Below, one piece after another: positions 32,056 through 41,679 of a stretch of 43,013 nucleotides of DNA. Origin of the DNA: Bacteroidales bacterium (lineage in GTDB: Bacteria; Bacteroidota; Bacteroidia; Bacteroidales; GCA-2748055); the NCBI GenBank assembly GCA_021738565.1, contig JAIPBT010000040.1:1-43013 (forward strand). The letters are read 5' to 3'. The number at the start of each line of letters is the position of its first letter. The first letter of the stretch is position 1. The notes under the pieces were generated by a model, which was given only the letters and a program-made list of their open reading frames with translations, did no database searches and was not told the origin of the DNA. The translations under genes were made by a program, and so were the position numbers.

Positions 32056-33555
32056 ATGAAAAAGATATATAGTTTGATATTCGCAGTGTTTGCTCTTTCA
32101 TCCTGTGTGGATCTTGAAGAAGAACTTTACGACAGGCTGCCGAAGGACAAATACCCCGAAAATGAAACCCAGGGTGCACTGATCACAGGACCCATCTATG
32201 AACCCATGCGTGATTTCCTTGATTGGGGCGGATGGTGGTTCTGCCAGGAAATTCCTTCAGATGAAATAGTCTTCCCGACACGCCATACCGACTGGGACGA
32301 CGGGGGAAAGTGGCGCGTATTGCACCAGCATACCTGGACCAACACAACTGAAGCGATTAACAGCATGTGGAGCCGTTATTACGGCGGGATCGGGGAAGCC
32401 AACCAGTTGCTCGAACAGCTGGGGGAAAGTAGCGATGATCCTGCTGCCGCAGCTACCATCGCCAAGGTCAAGATCATGCGGGCCTACTATTACTACCTGC
32501 TGATCGACAACTACGGGGACGTTCCCTTTGTGACCAGTTTTTCCGATGCAGAGGAGCTGCCCGGAAAAACCCCGCGTGCAGAAATCTGGACCGCCATTGT
32601 TGAAGATGTTGAAACAAATGCTCTGTTGTTGGGTTCAGGAGCATCGAAAAATGCCGTGACCAAGGGAATGGCATACTCGCTGCTTGCAAAACTGTACCTG
32701 AACGCGGCTGTTTACACCGGTACTTCAAACAATGACTACTGGGTAAAGGCCGAAGCGGCAACCGACAGTGTTCTTGCACTGAATTATACCCTTGCCCCGG
32801 ATGTGCTGTCACCATTCGTAACCGAAAACCAGGACTCCCCGGAGAATATCTTCACCATTCCCTATGATGAAGATACCTACCAGGGATTCAACCTGCATAT
32901 GCGGACATTGCACTATAACCATAACCTTACGTTCAACATGACCGCGGGGCCCTGGAACGGCTGCGCGATCATGTACAATCATTACGATACATACGATGAC
33001 AATGATCTCAGGAAGCAGGAATGGTTCTTAGTCGGTCCTCAATATACTGCTGACGGACAACCTATTACAGATGCCACTGCCGATACATTTCTTATAATTG
33101 ACCCTGAAATTCCTGCACTGGTGATGGACCTGGTGAACTATGACTATATGGATATCAGGATGTCGGGCGCCAGGGTGAAAAAATTTGAAATCAAGAAGGG
33201 GGCCAAGGCCAACCTTTCCAATGATTTTCCAATCTTCAGACTGGCCGATGTCTACCTGATGAAAGCCGAGACCATCTTAAGACAGAACAAATCTGCCACC
33301 GCAGCTGTTGAATATGTGAACCCAATCAGGGAAAGAGCGGGCGTGGATGAATGGAGCGCGGGTGACCTTACATTGAAATCGCTCCTTGCAGAAAGGGGAA
33401 GGGAAATGTTTTTCGAGGGGCACCGCCGCCAGGACCTGATCCGTTTTGGAGAATTCAATAAGGCCTGGTGGGAAAAGGAAGCCTCAACAACAGACAGGAA
33501 CACTTTCCCAATCCCGCAATGGGTGATAGATTCCAATCCAAATCTTGCAAATTAA
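32056..33555 (+). CDS. susD: SusD/RagB-type starch-oligosaccharide binding lipoprotein
   Basis: A 499-residue surface lipoprotein. KKIYSLIFAVFALSSC gives a lipobox with the acylated cysteine at residue 17, followed by an acidic VDLEEELYD stretch. Helical TPR-like segments typical of SusD are seen: ATIAKVKIMRAYYYYLLIDNYGDVPFV, AVTKGMAYSLLAKLYLNAAVY and, near the end, FPIFRLADVYLMKAETIL, NPIRERAGVDEW and LLAERGREMFFEGHRRQDLIRFG, all highly characteristic. It forms the lid of the SusC barrel and binds glycan. It is followed by the SusE-like gene after 44 bases. It lies in the susCDE order expected for starch loci. Confidence 0.93.
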   Translation: MKKIYSLIFAVFALSSCVDLEEELYDRLPKDKYPENETQGALITGPIYEPMRDFLDWGGWWFCQEIPSDEIVFPTRHTDWDDGGKWRVLHQHTWTNTTEAINSMWSRYYGGIGEANQLLEQLGESSDDPAAAATIAKVKIMRAYYYYLLIDNYGDVPFVTSFSDAEELPGKTPRAEIWTAIVEDVETNALLLGSGASKNAVTKGMAYSLLAKLYLNAAVYTGTSNNDYWVKAEAATDSVLALNYTLAPDVLSPFVTENQDSPENIFTIPYDEDTYQGFNLHMRTLHYNHNLTFNMTAGPWNGCAIMYNHYDTYDDNDLRKQEWFLVGPQYTADGQPITDATADTFLIIDPEIPALVMDLVNYDYMDIRMSGARVKKFEIKKGAKANLSNDFPIFRLADVYLMKAETILRQNKSATAAVEYVNPIRERAGVDEWSAGDLTLKSLLAERGREMFFEGHRRQDLIRFGEFNKAWWEKEASTTDRNTFPIPQWVIDSNPNLAN

Positions 33556-33599
33556 TTATTAACCTATAAAAGAATTATTTGAATTTAAATTTTAGAATT

Positions 33600-35075
33600 A
33601 TGAGAAACAATTTTATTAAAGGATCTGCCATGTTCATGTTACTGGCAGCATTTTCAATGTTCACGATCACTTCCTGTGATCCCGAGGAGGAACCGAATCC
33701 GATCCCGGTTGAAGACGGACTTTACATCAAAGGCGGCGGAACCGCTCTGGATTCACTTGCAGGTGACGGTCTTATGACAAAAGCCAAGAATGAAGTACTG
33801 CAGGAAGTTAGAACTTCATTGTATGAATTCTACATCGCTGTTGAAGCTGGTACCGAAGGTTTCAACCTGGTAAATGTTGTCGGTGGTGTTGAAGAAATGT
33901 GGGGCCCTGCCTCAGATTTCATGAAGGTTGATTCAGTTGATCTTGATATCGAAGAACCCACAGCAGGACTGTGGAAAGGTTCCTACGAGGTAAGTGAAAC
34001 TCCATTTACAGTACCTGAAGACGGACTTTACCACGTGATGGTTGATACCGAACTGGGTGTAATGGCCGTTGCAAAGGTTGAATGGGGACTCATCGGCGGT
34101 GCAACACCGGGTGGATGGAGCGACGATACAGAATTCACTGCTTCTGCTTTTGACCTGGAAACCATAACCTGGTCTGTTGACGAGGTAACCATGCTTGAAG
34201 GCGATTATAAATTCCGCTACTCAGGTGGTTGGAAAGTTATACTTGACACAGTTGTGGACCTTGGTGAAGGCAATACCGGCGTTCGCGTGAATACCAACTT
34301 CGGTGGTTCTCTGGATGCACTGGATGCAGGTGGTGACAACATCGCCAATGCAGAATATGCAGTTTACAAAATGGAGATCACCTGGTCACTTTCTGATGGT
34401 TATTCAGCTACACAAACTTTTGTTAAAGATGCTGAAACCCTTCCGGAATATCCTGATGAGCTCTACATGGTAGGTGCTTCTATCGGTGGCTGGGATTGGG
34501 TAGCCAACGGAAAACAATTGATCCCGGTTCACAGCAACCCCCACCTTTTCTGGAAGATCGTTTACATCGAGGCAGGCGTAGCTGATGCAGGTATCAAATT
34601 TGCTCCCGCACCTGAGTGGGTAGGAGACTTTGGCATTGATGCCGAAGCCGGAGCAACAGACGGTGTTTATGACAAAGGAAGCGACAATGTACCAGATGTA
34701 GCCGAATCAGGATACTACAATATTGTAGTGAACCTCCTGGATGAAACCATCGAGGTTAATCCTGCAATGGTTTACGGTATTGGCGATCCGTTTGGTGACT
34801 GGGATGCTTCAACACATGCATTTACAGTTGATAACACAGCCAAAACAGTTACTTCACCTGCATTTGTCGCTGATGGAGAGCTGCGCATTCATACTGCAGC
34901 TTCAACCATGACCAATGCAGACGGTAACCCGGTTGACTGGTGGCAGGCTGAATTCATCGTGCTCGACGGAAACATTGAATACCGTGGTGCCGGTGGCGAC
35001 CAGGCGCGTGTAAACGTTACTACTGGTCAGACTGTTACTCTTGATTTTACTACGGAAACAGGCGTGATAGAATAA
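33600..35075 (+). CDS. SusE/SusF-like starch-binding surface lipoprotein
   Basis: A 491-residue lipoprotein from ATG 33600 (start chosen over 33579 because it gives RNNFIKGSAMFMLLAAFSMFTITSC with an intact lipobox and acidic DPEEE after it). The mature part is all beta: an N-terminal domain (GLYIKGGGTALDSLAGDG), a second (about 165-285; WGLIGGATPGGWSDDTEF, YKFRYSGGWKVILD), a third (YMVGASIGGWDWVANGKQLIP, IKFAPAPEWVGDFG) and a fourth (VYGIGDPFGDWDASTHAF, WWQAEFIVLDGNIEYRGAGG). Tryptophan-rich 'GGW/GDW...L' repeats match the SusE/SusF starch-binding module, which captures starch at the surface without catalysis. It is third in the susCDE operon and followed by a strong terminator. It could equally be called SusF; the paralogues cannot be separated by eye. 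Confidence 0.85.
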   Translation: MRNNFIKGSAMFMLLAAFSMFTITSCDPEEEPNPIPVEDGLYIKGGGTALDSLAGDGLMTKAKNEVLQEVRTSLYEFYIAVEAGTEGFNLVNVVGGVEEMWGPASDFMKVDSVDLDIEEPTAGLWKGSYEVSETPFTVPEDGLYHVMVDTELGVMAVAKVEWGLIGGATPGGWSDDTEFTASAFDLETITWSVDEVTMLEGDYKFRYSGGWKVILDTVVDLGEGNTGVRVNTNFGGSLDALDAGGDNIANAEYAVYKMEITWSLSDGYSATQTFVKDAETLPEYPDELYMVGASIGGWDWVANGKQLIPVHSNPHLFWKIVYIEAGVADAGIKFAPAPEWVGDFGIDAEAGATDGVYDKGSDNVPDVAESGYYNIVVNLLDETIEVNPAMVYGIGDPFGDWDASTHAFTVDNTAKTVTSPAFVADGELRIHTAASTMTNADGNPVDWWQAEFIVLDGNIEYRGAGGDQARVNVTTGQTVTLDFTTETGVIE

Positions 35076-35090
35076 TTATGACTCTCTTTC

Positions 35091-35123
35091 AAAAAGGGCA
35101 TGCGTTTTATGCATGCCCTTTTT
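35091..35123 (+). terminator. Rho-independent terminator after the susCDE operon
   Basis: A perfect 13-bp stem AAAAAGGGCATGC / GCATGCCCTTTTT with a 7-base loop (GTTTTAT), followed by further Ts. It starts 15 bases after the SusE-like stop. It separates susCDE from the amylase gene, which therefore needs read-through or its own promoter. The stem is A/T-symmetric, but the genes on both sides point right. Confidence 0.85.
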
Positions 35124-35169
35124 TTACTTTTATGAACTTGAGATAATATGAATTACCTGAATATTTCCA

Positions 35170-37923
35170 ATGTATAAACGAGCTCTGTTTTTCTTATTTG
35201 TTGTCCTTACTGCGCCTTTGTTTTCGCAGATCATAACAACGGAGCCGGCAATTCCTGTAGCCTCGGAAGCCGTTACTGTTTTTTATGATGCCACACTGGG
35301 TACTGCAGGACTTCAAGACTATACAGGCGATGTATATGCACATACCGGTGTCCTGACCGAAAACAGTTCCGGGAGCACCGATTGGAAATATCTGAAAACC
35401 GACTGGGGAGAAAATACAACCGAAACAAAACTAACCCGGGTTTCAGAAAACCTGTACTCCCTTCAAATCAACCCTTCAATAAGGGAATATTATGGTGTTC
35501 CGGATTCTGAAACGATCACCCATATGGCATTTGTTTTCAGAAGTGCGGACAATTCCAAAGAAGGGAAAGGCGATGGCGCTACAGATATTTTTGTGGAAGT
35601 TTTCGCTGAAGGATTGAATGTTTCCATATCCACACCGGGGAACAATACACTGACCTCCCCAGGTACTTCTGTTGCCTTTGCAGCTGCAGCATCTGAAACA
35701 GCTACATTGAAACTTTACCAGAATAACAACCTGGTGAATACCGCAGAATCAACCACCATTGCCGAAATATTCAGTTTCAATATTTCCGGCGACTACTGGT
35801 TAAAGGTTACGGCACAAACGATTGATGAATTTGATGCAGATTCTGTTTTTGTTCATGTTCTTGAAGAACAGGTCAATGAGATGCGCCCTGAAGGTGCTTT
35901 GAACGGTATAAATTATACAGACGACCAGACTGTTACACTGGTTTTGCATGCACCGGGAAAGGAACATGTTTTTGCCATTGGAGATTTCAACCGTTGGACC
36001 CCCGGTACGGATGGCAGGATGAAAAAAGATGACGGGCACTGGTGGATCACACTGGAAAACCTTGAGCCTGGCATCGAATATGCTTACCAGTACCTCGTGG
36101 ATGGCACTTTATATATTGCCGATCCCTACACGGAAAAAATACTTGATCCTGTAAATGACAAATGGATCTCAGAAGAAACTTACCCCGGCCTGAAGGATTA
36201 TCCGTCAGCTTACACCTCCGGAATAACAAGCATCCTGCAAACAGCGCAGCCGGAGTATCAATGGAAGCACGCAGACTATACAACTCCCCCCAAAGAAAAC
36301 CTGGTGATCTATGAACTGCTTGTTAGGGACTTTATTGCTGCCCACGATTGGAAAACGCTTACCGATACGCTCAACTATCTTGATAACCTTGGGATAAATG
36401 CCATTGAGTTGATGCCTTTCAACGAATTCGAAGGAAATGAAAGCTGGGGATACAACCCTTCTTTCTATTTTTCACCTGATAAATATTATGGTCCCGCGCA
36501 GGACCTCAAGGTGTTTATCGATTCATGCCATGCCCGCGATATTGCAGTGATCATGGACATGACCCTGAACCACTCTTTCAGTCAATCACCCCTGGTACAA
36601 CTTTATTTTAACGAAAGCACCAAAAAGGTAACCCCGGACAACCCATGGTACAATGTGGATTCGCCAAATGATGTTTACGCGTGGGGATATGACTTTAACC
36701 ATGAAAGTGCTGCCACAAAGGAGTTTGTTTACCGTGTCAACAATCACTGGCTCAACGAATACGATATCGACGGATTCCGATTTGATTTCACAAAAGGCTT
36801 TACCAATACCCCCGGAGACGGTTGGGCATACGATGCTGCAAGGATATCCATCCTTAAAAAAATGGCCGGTAAGGTCTGGGAGACAAATCCGGATGCTTAT
36901 GTAATCTTTGAGCACCTTTCCGACAACTCTGAAGAGAAAGTGCTGGCCGACTACGGGATCATGCTCTGGGGAAACCTGAATTATAACTACAATGAAGCCA
37001 CCATGGGATATCATGAAGATGGAAAATCGGATTTCAGCTGGATATCCTATAAAAAAAGAGGATGGAATGATCCCAACCTGGTGGGCTACATGGAAAGCCA
37101 CGATGAGGAACGCCTCATGTTCAAGAACCTGATGTACGGAAATCATGCAGGATATTATTACGTGGAGGGACTGAATACTGCACTTGCAAGAATGGAGCTG
37201 GCGGGCACATTCTTCTTTACCATCCCGGGGCCAAAGATGATCTGGCAATTTGGGGAACTGGGCTATGATTACAGCATTGATTACAATGGCCGCGTTGGAA
37301 ACAAGCCCATTCGCTGGGATTATTTTGATTTCGGTACGCGACACAAACTTTACCAGGTATGGTCGGCTCTGATCGAACTGAAAAAAACCGAGCCGGCATT
37401 CTCAACGGATGATTTTGATCTGAACCTCGCCTATCCTGCCAAACGGATTGAATTGAACCATCCCGAAATGGATGTGAGGATCATGGGCAATTTCGATGTG
37501 GTTGAACAGGCCATGGATCCCAATTTCAGCAAAACAGGTACCTGGTACAGCTATTTTGAAGGATCAACCATTGAGGTCAATGATGTCAATGAAATGATTT
37601 CACTTGCCCCGGGTGAATACAGGATGTATACAACCAGGCAGCTGGCGGTTCCTTTGATCAACTCAAAGGATGAATATGAAATTTCAGGAACATTTCCAAT
37701 TTCGGTCTATCCCGTTCCTGCAAGTGATGTTGTTTTCGTGGAATCAGACAAAATTTTAAGAGAAATAAGCCTTTATGATACAAACGGCCGCTTGATCAAA
37801 AACCAATTGGTCCAACATAACCGATTTTGCCTGAACCTTTCCGACCACGCGAAAGGCATGTATTTAATTCGTATCCTTTATAATGATGGATCAGGGGCAT
37901 ATTCAAAACTCATCATAGAGTAA
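35170..37923 (+). CDS. T9SS-secreted GH13 alpha-amylase
   Basis: A 917-residue exported enzyme. Signal peptide MYKRALFFLFVVLTAPLFSQ; an N-terminal beta domain (about 25-150: VFYDATLGTAGLQDYTGDVYA); an Ig-like segment (NVSISTPGNNTLTSPGTSVAF); a CBM48/E-set domain (about 240-335: EHVFAIGDFNRWTPGTDGRM); and the GH13 barrel from NLVIYELLVRDFIAAHDW. Catalytic nucleophile D539 (IDGFRFDF), acid/base E581 (VIFEHLSDN) and transition-state D645 (MESHDEER) are present. The C-terminus (about 843-917: FPISVYPVPASDVVFVES ... AKGMYLIRI) is a T9SS type A sorting domain, so it goes to the surface or medium rather than being a SusG-like lipoprotein. It cuts starch to oligosaccharides for the SusCDE machine. 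It lies after a strong terminator, 94 bases after the SusE-like gene. Confidence 0.92.
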   Translation: MYKRALFFLFVVLTAPLFSQIITTEPAIPVASEAVTVFYDATLGTAGLQDYTGDVYAHTGVLTENSSGSTDWKYLKTDWGENTTETKLTRVSENLYSLQINPSIREYYGVPDSETITHMAFVFRSADNSKEGKGDGATDIFVEVFAEGLNVSISTPGNNTLTSPGTSVAFAAAASETATLKLYQNNNLVNTAESTTIAEIFSFNISGDYWLKVTAQTIDEFDADSVFVHVLEEQVNEMRPEGALNGINYTDDQTVTLVLHAPGKEHVFAIGDFNRWTPGTDGRMKKDDGHWWITLENLEPGIEYAYQYLVDGTLYIADPYTEKILDPVNDKWISEETYPGLKDYPSAYTSGITSILQTAQPEYQWKHADYTTPPKENLVIYELLVRDFIAAHDWKTLTDTLNYLDNLGINAIELMPFNEFEGNESWGYNPSFYFSPDKYYGPAQDLKVFIDSCHARDIAVIMDMTLNHSFSQSPLVQLYFNESTKKVTPDNPWYNVDSPNDVYAWGYDFNHESAATKEFVYRVNNHWLNEYDIDGFRFDFTKGFTNTPGDGWAYDAARISILKKMAGKVWETNPDAYVIFEHLSDNSEEKVLADYGIMLWGNLNYNYNEATMGYHEDGKSDFSWISYKKRGWNDPNLVGYMESHDEERLMFKNLMYGNHAGYYYVEGLNTALARMELAGTFFFTIPGPKMIWQFGELGYDYSIDYNGRVGNKPIRWDYFDFGTRHKLYQVWSALIELKKTEPAFSTDDFDLNLAYPAKRIELNHPEMDVRIMGNFDVVEQAMDPNFSKTGTWYSYFEGSTIEVNDVNEMISLAPGEYRMYTTRQLAVPLINSKDEYEISGTFPISVYPVPASDVVFVESDKILREISLYDTNGRLIKNQLVQHNRFCLNLSDHAKGMYLIRILYNDGSGAYSKLIIE

Positions 37924-37926
37924 ATA

Positions 37927-38037
37927 GCCAAAGGCCAGGAGCCAGAGCGAATGTCGAATGTCGAATGTCGAAGTGATTACTTTTGGTTCCTGGCTCCCAG
38001 TCCCCAAGTCCCCAAGTCCCGGCCCCTGGCCTTTGGC
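37927..38037. repeat. Composite inverted repeat with two short tandem tracts
   Basis: The arm at 37927-37945 (GCCAAAGGCCAGGAGCCAG) pairs twice: its GGAGCCAG with CTGGCTCC at 37990-37997, and its GCCAAAGGCCAG part with CTGGCCTTTGGC at 38026-38037. Between arms are three copies of GAATGTC (from about 37950) and a CCCCAAGT-type tandem (about 38000-38018). It sits right after the amylase stop and could form alternative hairpins that end that transcript. Confidence 0.65.
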
Positions 38038-38062
38038 ATTTAACTTCAATTTCCTATCTTTG
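38032..38062 (+). promoter_or_regulatory. Candidate promoter of ileS
   Basis: TTTG at 38032-38035 and TATCTTTG at 38055-38062 are 19 bases apart, a full match to the Bacteroidota TTTG/TAnnTTTG promoter. The predicted start of transcription is about 45 bases ahead of ATG 38113, and the -33 box lies in the last arm of the inverted repeat. Confidence 0.65.
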
Positions 38063-38112
38063 TGCGTTTCAATAAAATAGTTCATAAATCAAGGAAAAGC
38101 AGCAATATTTCA

Positions 38113-41100
38113 ATGGCCAGGAAATTTAGGGAATACAAGAATTTTGATCTCTCACAAATCAACAAGGAAATCAGCGCTCTGTGGAAGGATGAACATACTT
38201 TTGACCAGAGCCTCACAACCCGTGAAGGATGCAAGCCTTTTGTTTTTTATGAGGGCCCGCCTTCCGCAAACGGGGTTCCCGGTATTCACCACGTGATGGC
38301 CCGTACCATCAAGGATATATTCTGCCGCTTCAAAACGCAATCAGGTTTCCATGTTAAGAGAAAAGCCGGCTGGGATACCCACGGACTGCCTGTGGAACTG
38401 GCACTTGAAAAGGCCCGGAACATTACCAAGGAGGACATTGGGACCACCATCTCCATTGAAGAATTTAATGAGGCCTGTCGTGAGGATGTGATGAAATACA
38501 CCGACAAGTGGGAAGAACTGACAGAAATAATGGGCTATTGGATCGATATGTCCGATCCCTACATCACCTACGACAACAAATACATAGAAACGGTCTGGTA
38601 CCTGCTGAAAGAGTTAATGAACAAGGACCTGCTCTATAAGGGATATACCATTCAGCCCTATTCTCCCGCGGCAGGAAGTGGTCTGAGTACCCACGAACTT
38701 AACCAACCCGGTTGCTACAGGGATGTCAAAGACACTACAGTCGTAGCACAGTTCAGGGTTCAGAAAGATGAAAGGTCTGAATTCCTTTTCCGGAAAACAA
38801 ATTCGGAAGTGTTTATCCTTGCCTGGACAACAACTCCCTGGACACTGCCTTCCAATACTGCGCTTTCAGTAGGAAAGAATATTGAATATTCACTTATTGA
38901 AACCTTCAACCAATATACCGGGGAACCTGTTGCCGTTGTACTCGCGTCAGATCTTGTAAACACCTATTTCAACCCGAAGCATGCGGAACGCTCCCTTGAT
39001 GATTTCAAACCCGGCGACAAACACATTCCTTTTAAGCTGTTGAAAAAATTCAAGGGAAAAGATTTACTGGGAATATCTTATGATCAGCTGTTGGATTGGG
39101 TAAAGCCACAGGGGTCAGCATTCAGGGTTATTGCAGGTGATTTTGTAACGACGGAAGAAGGGACGGGGATCGTGCATACAGCCCCCACATTTGGTGCCGA
39201 CGACTACAGGGTTTCTGTTGCAAACGGCATAGATGCCATCCTTGTCAGGGACAAATCCGGTATGTCAAATCCGCTGGTCGATAAGAAAGGACGGTTTTTC
39301 CGTGTTGAAGACCTTGACCCCAATTTTGTTGACCGCCAGATGAACCTGGAAACATACGGTGCATTCGCGGGTAAGTATGTGAAAAATGAATACGACAGTT
39401 CCAAAAATGAGGATGATGATACAATTGATGTGGATATCGCTGTATACCTGAAGCAGAACAACCAGGCTTTCAGGATCGAAAAGTACATTCACAATTATCC
39501 CCATTGCTGGAGGACCGATAAGCCTGTTCTATATTATCCCATGGACTCATGGATGATCCGGACCACTGCGATGAAGGACAGGATGATCGAGTTGAACAAC
39601 ACCATCAACTGGAAACCTGAAGCAACCGGTACGGGGCGTTTTGGGAAATGGCTGGAAAACCTGCTGGACTGGAACCTGTCAAGGTCAAGATTCTGGGGGA
39701 CACCACTCCCGATCTGGATCTCGGAAGATGGTAACGAACAGAAAGCAATCGGATCGGTGGCAGAATTAAAGGCTGAAATAGAGAGATCCGTGGAGGCAGG
39801 CTTTATGAACGACAATCCGCTGAAGGACTTTGTTGAAGGTGACTTTTCCGCGGAAAATTATAAAAAGTTCGATCTTCACCGGCCATTCGTTGACAGCATC
39901 ATACTTGTAAGCAGCACCGGGAAAGAGATGATTCGCGAAACTGACCTGATCGATGTCTGGTTTGATTCCGGTGCCATGCCCTACGCGCAAATACACTATC
40001 CTTTCGAACACAGGGAAGATTTTGACAAGTACTATCCTGCAGACTTTATTGCAGAAGGCGTTGATCAAACACGCGGATGGTTCTTTACCCTGCATGCCAT
40101 AGCCACCATGCTTTTTGATTCCGTATCATTCAGGAATATAATTTCCAATGGCCTTGTACTCGATAAAAACGGCAATAAAATGTCGAAACGACTGAACAAT
40201 GCCGTTGATCCTTACGATACCATTGAAAAATTCGGCTCTGATCCCCTTCGCTGGTACATGATCAGCAATGCACAACCCTGGGACAACATTAAGTTCGACC
40301 TGCAGGGAGTGGAGGAGGTACGCAGAAAATTCTTCGGAACACTTTACAACAGCTATTCTTTCTTTGCCCTTTACGCCAATATCGATGGATTCAATTTTTC
40401 CAAACCTTCAGTACCTGTAGCGGAAAGGCCCGAGATTGACCGATGGATCATGTCTCTTCTCAATTCGCTGGTTATAGAGGCAAAGGAACAATACGAGAAC
40501 TATGAGCCTACAAGGGCGGCAAGACTGATCCAGGAATTTGTGCTTGAAAACCTGAGCAACTGGTATGTGCGCCTGAACCGCAAACGTTTCTGGGGGGGAG
40601 AATTCAATAATGACAAACTTTCTGCATACCAGACACTGTATATCTGCCTTGAAACCATAGCCAGGCTGGCTTCCCCGATTGCCCCGTTCTACATGGAAAA
40701 ATTGTACCGCGACCTGAATGATGTTACCGGGGCACATGAGCAGCCTTCGGTTCATCTTTGTGGATTCCCTTATACCGAAAGTAAGTTCTTGAACCCGGAA
40801 TCAGAAAAGCTGCGTGGATTAAGCAAAGATAACATCGACCGCGACCTGGAAGAGCGTATGAACATCGCTCAAACCGTTACCTCAATGGTGCTTGGCCTTC
40901 GAAGGAAGGTGAATATAAAAGTGCGGCAGCCCCTGAATAAAATTATGATACCCGTGCTTGACCATACATTCAAAGAGAAGCTTGACGGTGTCAAAGAGCT
41001 TATTCTTAATGAAGTGAACGTCAAATCATTGGAATACCTGCACGACACAGAAGGTATCCTCGTGAAAAAAATAAAACCGGATTTCAAAAGACTTGGTCCC

Positions 41101-41598
41101 CGGTACGGTGCTTTAATGAAACAGATTGCTGCTGCTGTTGCAAAGATGGATCAAAAAGAGATCGCAGCCATTGAACAACTTGGTGAATTCCATCTCGATA
41201 TCCAGGGGAAAAAAATTACCCTGCTCAGGGATGATGTGGAAATCACCTCCGAAGACATACCGGGTTGGTTGGTTGCCACTGAAGTCACAATTACGGTTGC
41301 CCTGGATATAACCATTACAGAAGATCTGCGGTATGAAGGTATCGCAAGGGAGCTGGTCAATCGCATTCAGAACATCAGGAAAGACAGCAATTTTGAGGTA
41401 ACAGATAAAATTAAGATCCTGATCGAAAAACAAGCCCTGGTTGCCAGTGCAATTTCAAAATACAGCAAGTATATCTCATCGCAGACACTTGCAAAAAGTA
41501 TAGATTTTACGGATGATTTCACCGGTAACAATGCCCGTGAAATTGATCTGGGTGAAGACATTGTATTGAAAATAAAAATATCAAAACAGGAGAATTGA
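38113..41598 (+). CDS. ileS: Isoleucyl-tRNA synthetase
   Basis: A 1161-residue class I aminoacyl-tRNA synthetase. ATG 38113 is chosen because ARKFREYKNFDLSQINKEI is the usual beginning in Bacteroidota; the upstream in-frame ATG at 38062 overlaps the promoter. HIGH-type motif: PSANGVPGIHHVMAR, with H59/H60. KMSKS: KMSKR at 689-693. Between them is the CP1 editing domain (TTPWTLPSNTALSVG, GTGIVHTAPTFGADDYRV). The C-terminal part holds the anticodon-binding helical domain (WYVRLNRKRFWGGEF) and extra beta domains. The long length and the GIHHVMAR form mark the eukaryote-like (type 2) IleRS common in this phylum, which is often less sensitive to mupirocin (family knowledge). It makes Ile-tRNA and hydrolyses Val-tRNA. 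The TraR/DksA gene follows after 81 bases. Confidence 0.96.
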   Translation: MARKFREYKNFDLSQINKEISALWKDEHTFDQSLTTREGCKPFVFYEGPPSANGVPGIHHVMARTIKDIFCRFKTQSGFHVKRKAGWDTHGLPVELALEKARNITKEDIGTTISIEEFNEACREDVMKYTDKWEELTEIMGYWIDMSDPYITYDNKYIETVWYLLKELMNKDLLYKGYTIQPYSPAAGSGLSTHELNQPGCYRDVKDTTVVAQFRVQKDERSEFLFRKTNSEVFILAWTTTPWTLPSNTALSVGKNIEYSLIETFNQYTGEPVAVVLASDLVNTYFNPKHAERSLDDFKPGDKHIPFKLLKKFKGKDLLGISYDQLLDWVKPQGSAFRVIAGDFVTTEEGTGIVHTAPTFGADDYRVSVANGIDAILVRDKSGMSNPLVDKKGRFFRVEDLDPNFVDRQMNLETYGAFAGKYVKNEYDSSKNEDDDTIDVDIAVYLKQNNQAFRIEKYIHNYPHCWRTDKPVLYYPMDSWMIRTTAMKDRMIELNNTINWKPEATGTGRFGKWLENLLDWNLSRSRFWGTPLPIWISEDGNEQKAIGSVAELKAEIERSVEAGFMNDNPLKDFVEGDFSAENYKKFDLHRPFVDSIILVSSTGKEMIRETDLIDVWFDSGAMPYAQIHYPFEHREDFDKYYPADFIAEGVDQTRGWFFTLHAIATMLFDSVSFRNIISNGLVLDKNGNKMSKRLNNAVDPYDTIEKFGSDPLRWYMISNAQPWDNIKFDLQGVEEVRRKFFGTLYNSYSFFALYANIDGFNFSKPSVPVAERPEIDRWIMSLLNSLVIEAKEQYENYEPTRAARLIQEFVLENLSNWYVRLNRKRFWGGEFNNDKLSAYQTLYICLETIARLASPIAPFYMEKLYRDLNDVTGAHEQPSVHLCGFPYTESKFLNPESEKLRGLSKDNIDRDLEERMNIAQTVTSMVLGLRRKVNIKVRQPLNKIMIPVLDHTFKEKLDGVKELILNEVNVKSLEYLHDTEGILVKKIKPDFKRLGPRYGALMKQIAAAVAKMDQKEIAAIEQLGEFHLDIQGKKITLLRDDVEITSEDIPGWLVATEVTITVALDITITEDLRYEGIARELVNRIQNIRKDSNFEVTDKIKILIEKQALVASAISKYSKYISSQTLAKSIDFTDDFTGNNAREIDLGEDIVLKIKISKQEN

Positions 41599-41679
41599 AA
41601 GTTATCATTTGACGTTCCTGTTTTGAAGTAGTACATTGATTTATTTAGTATATTTAAACAATAAAAAAAATCAGTAAAG

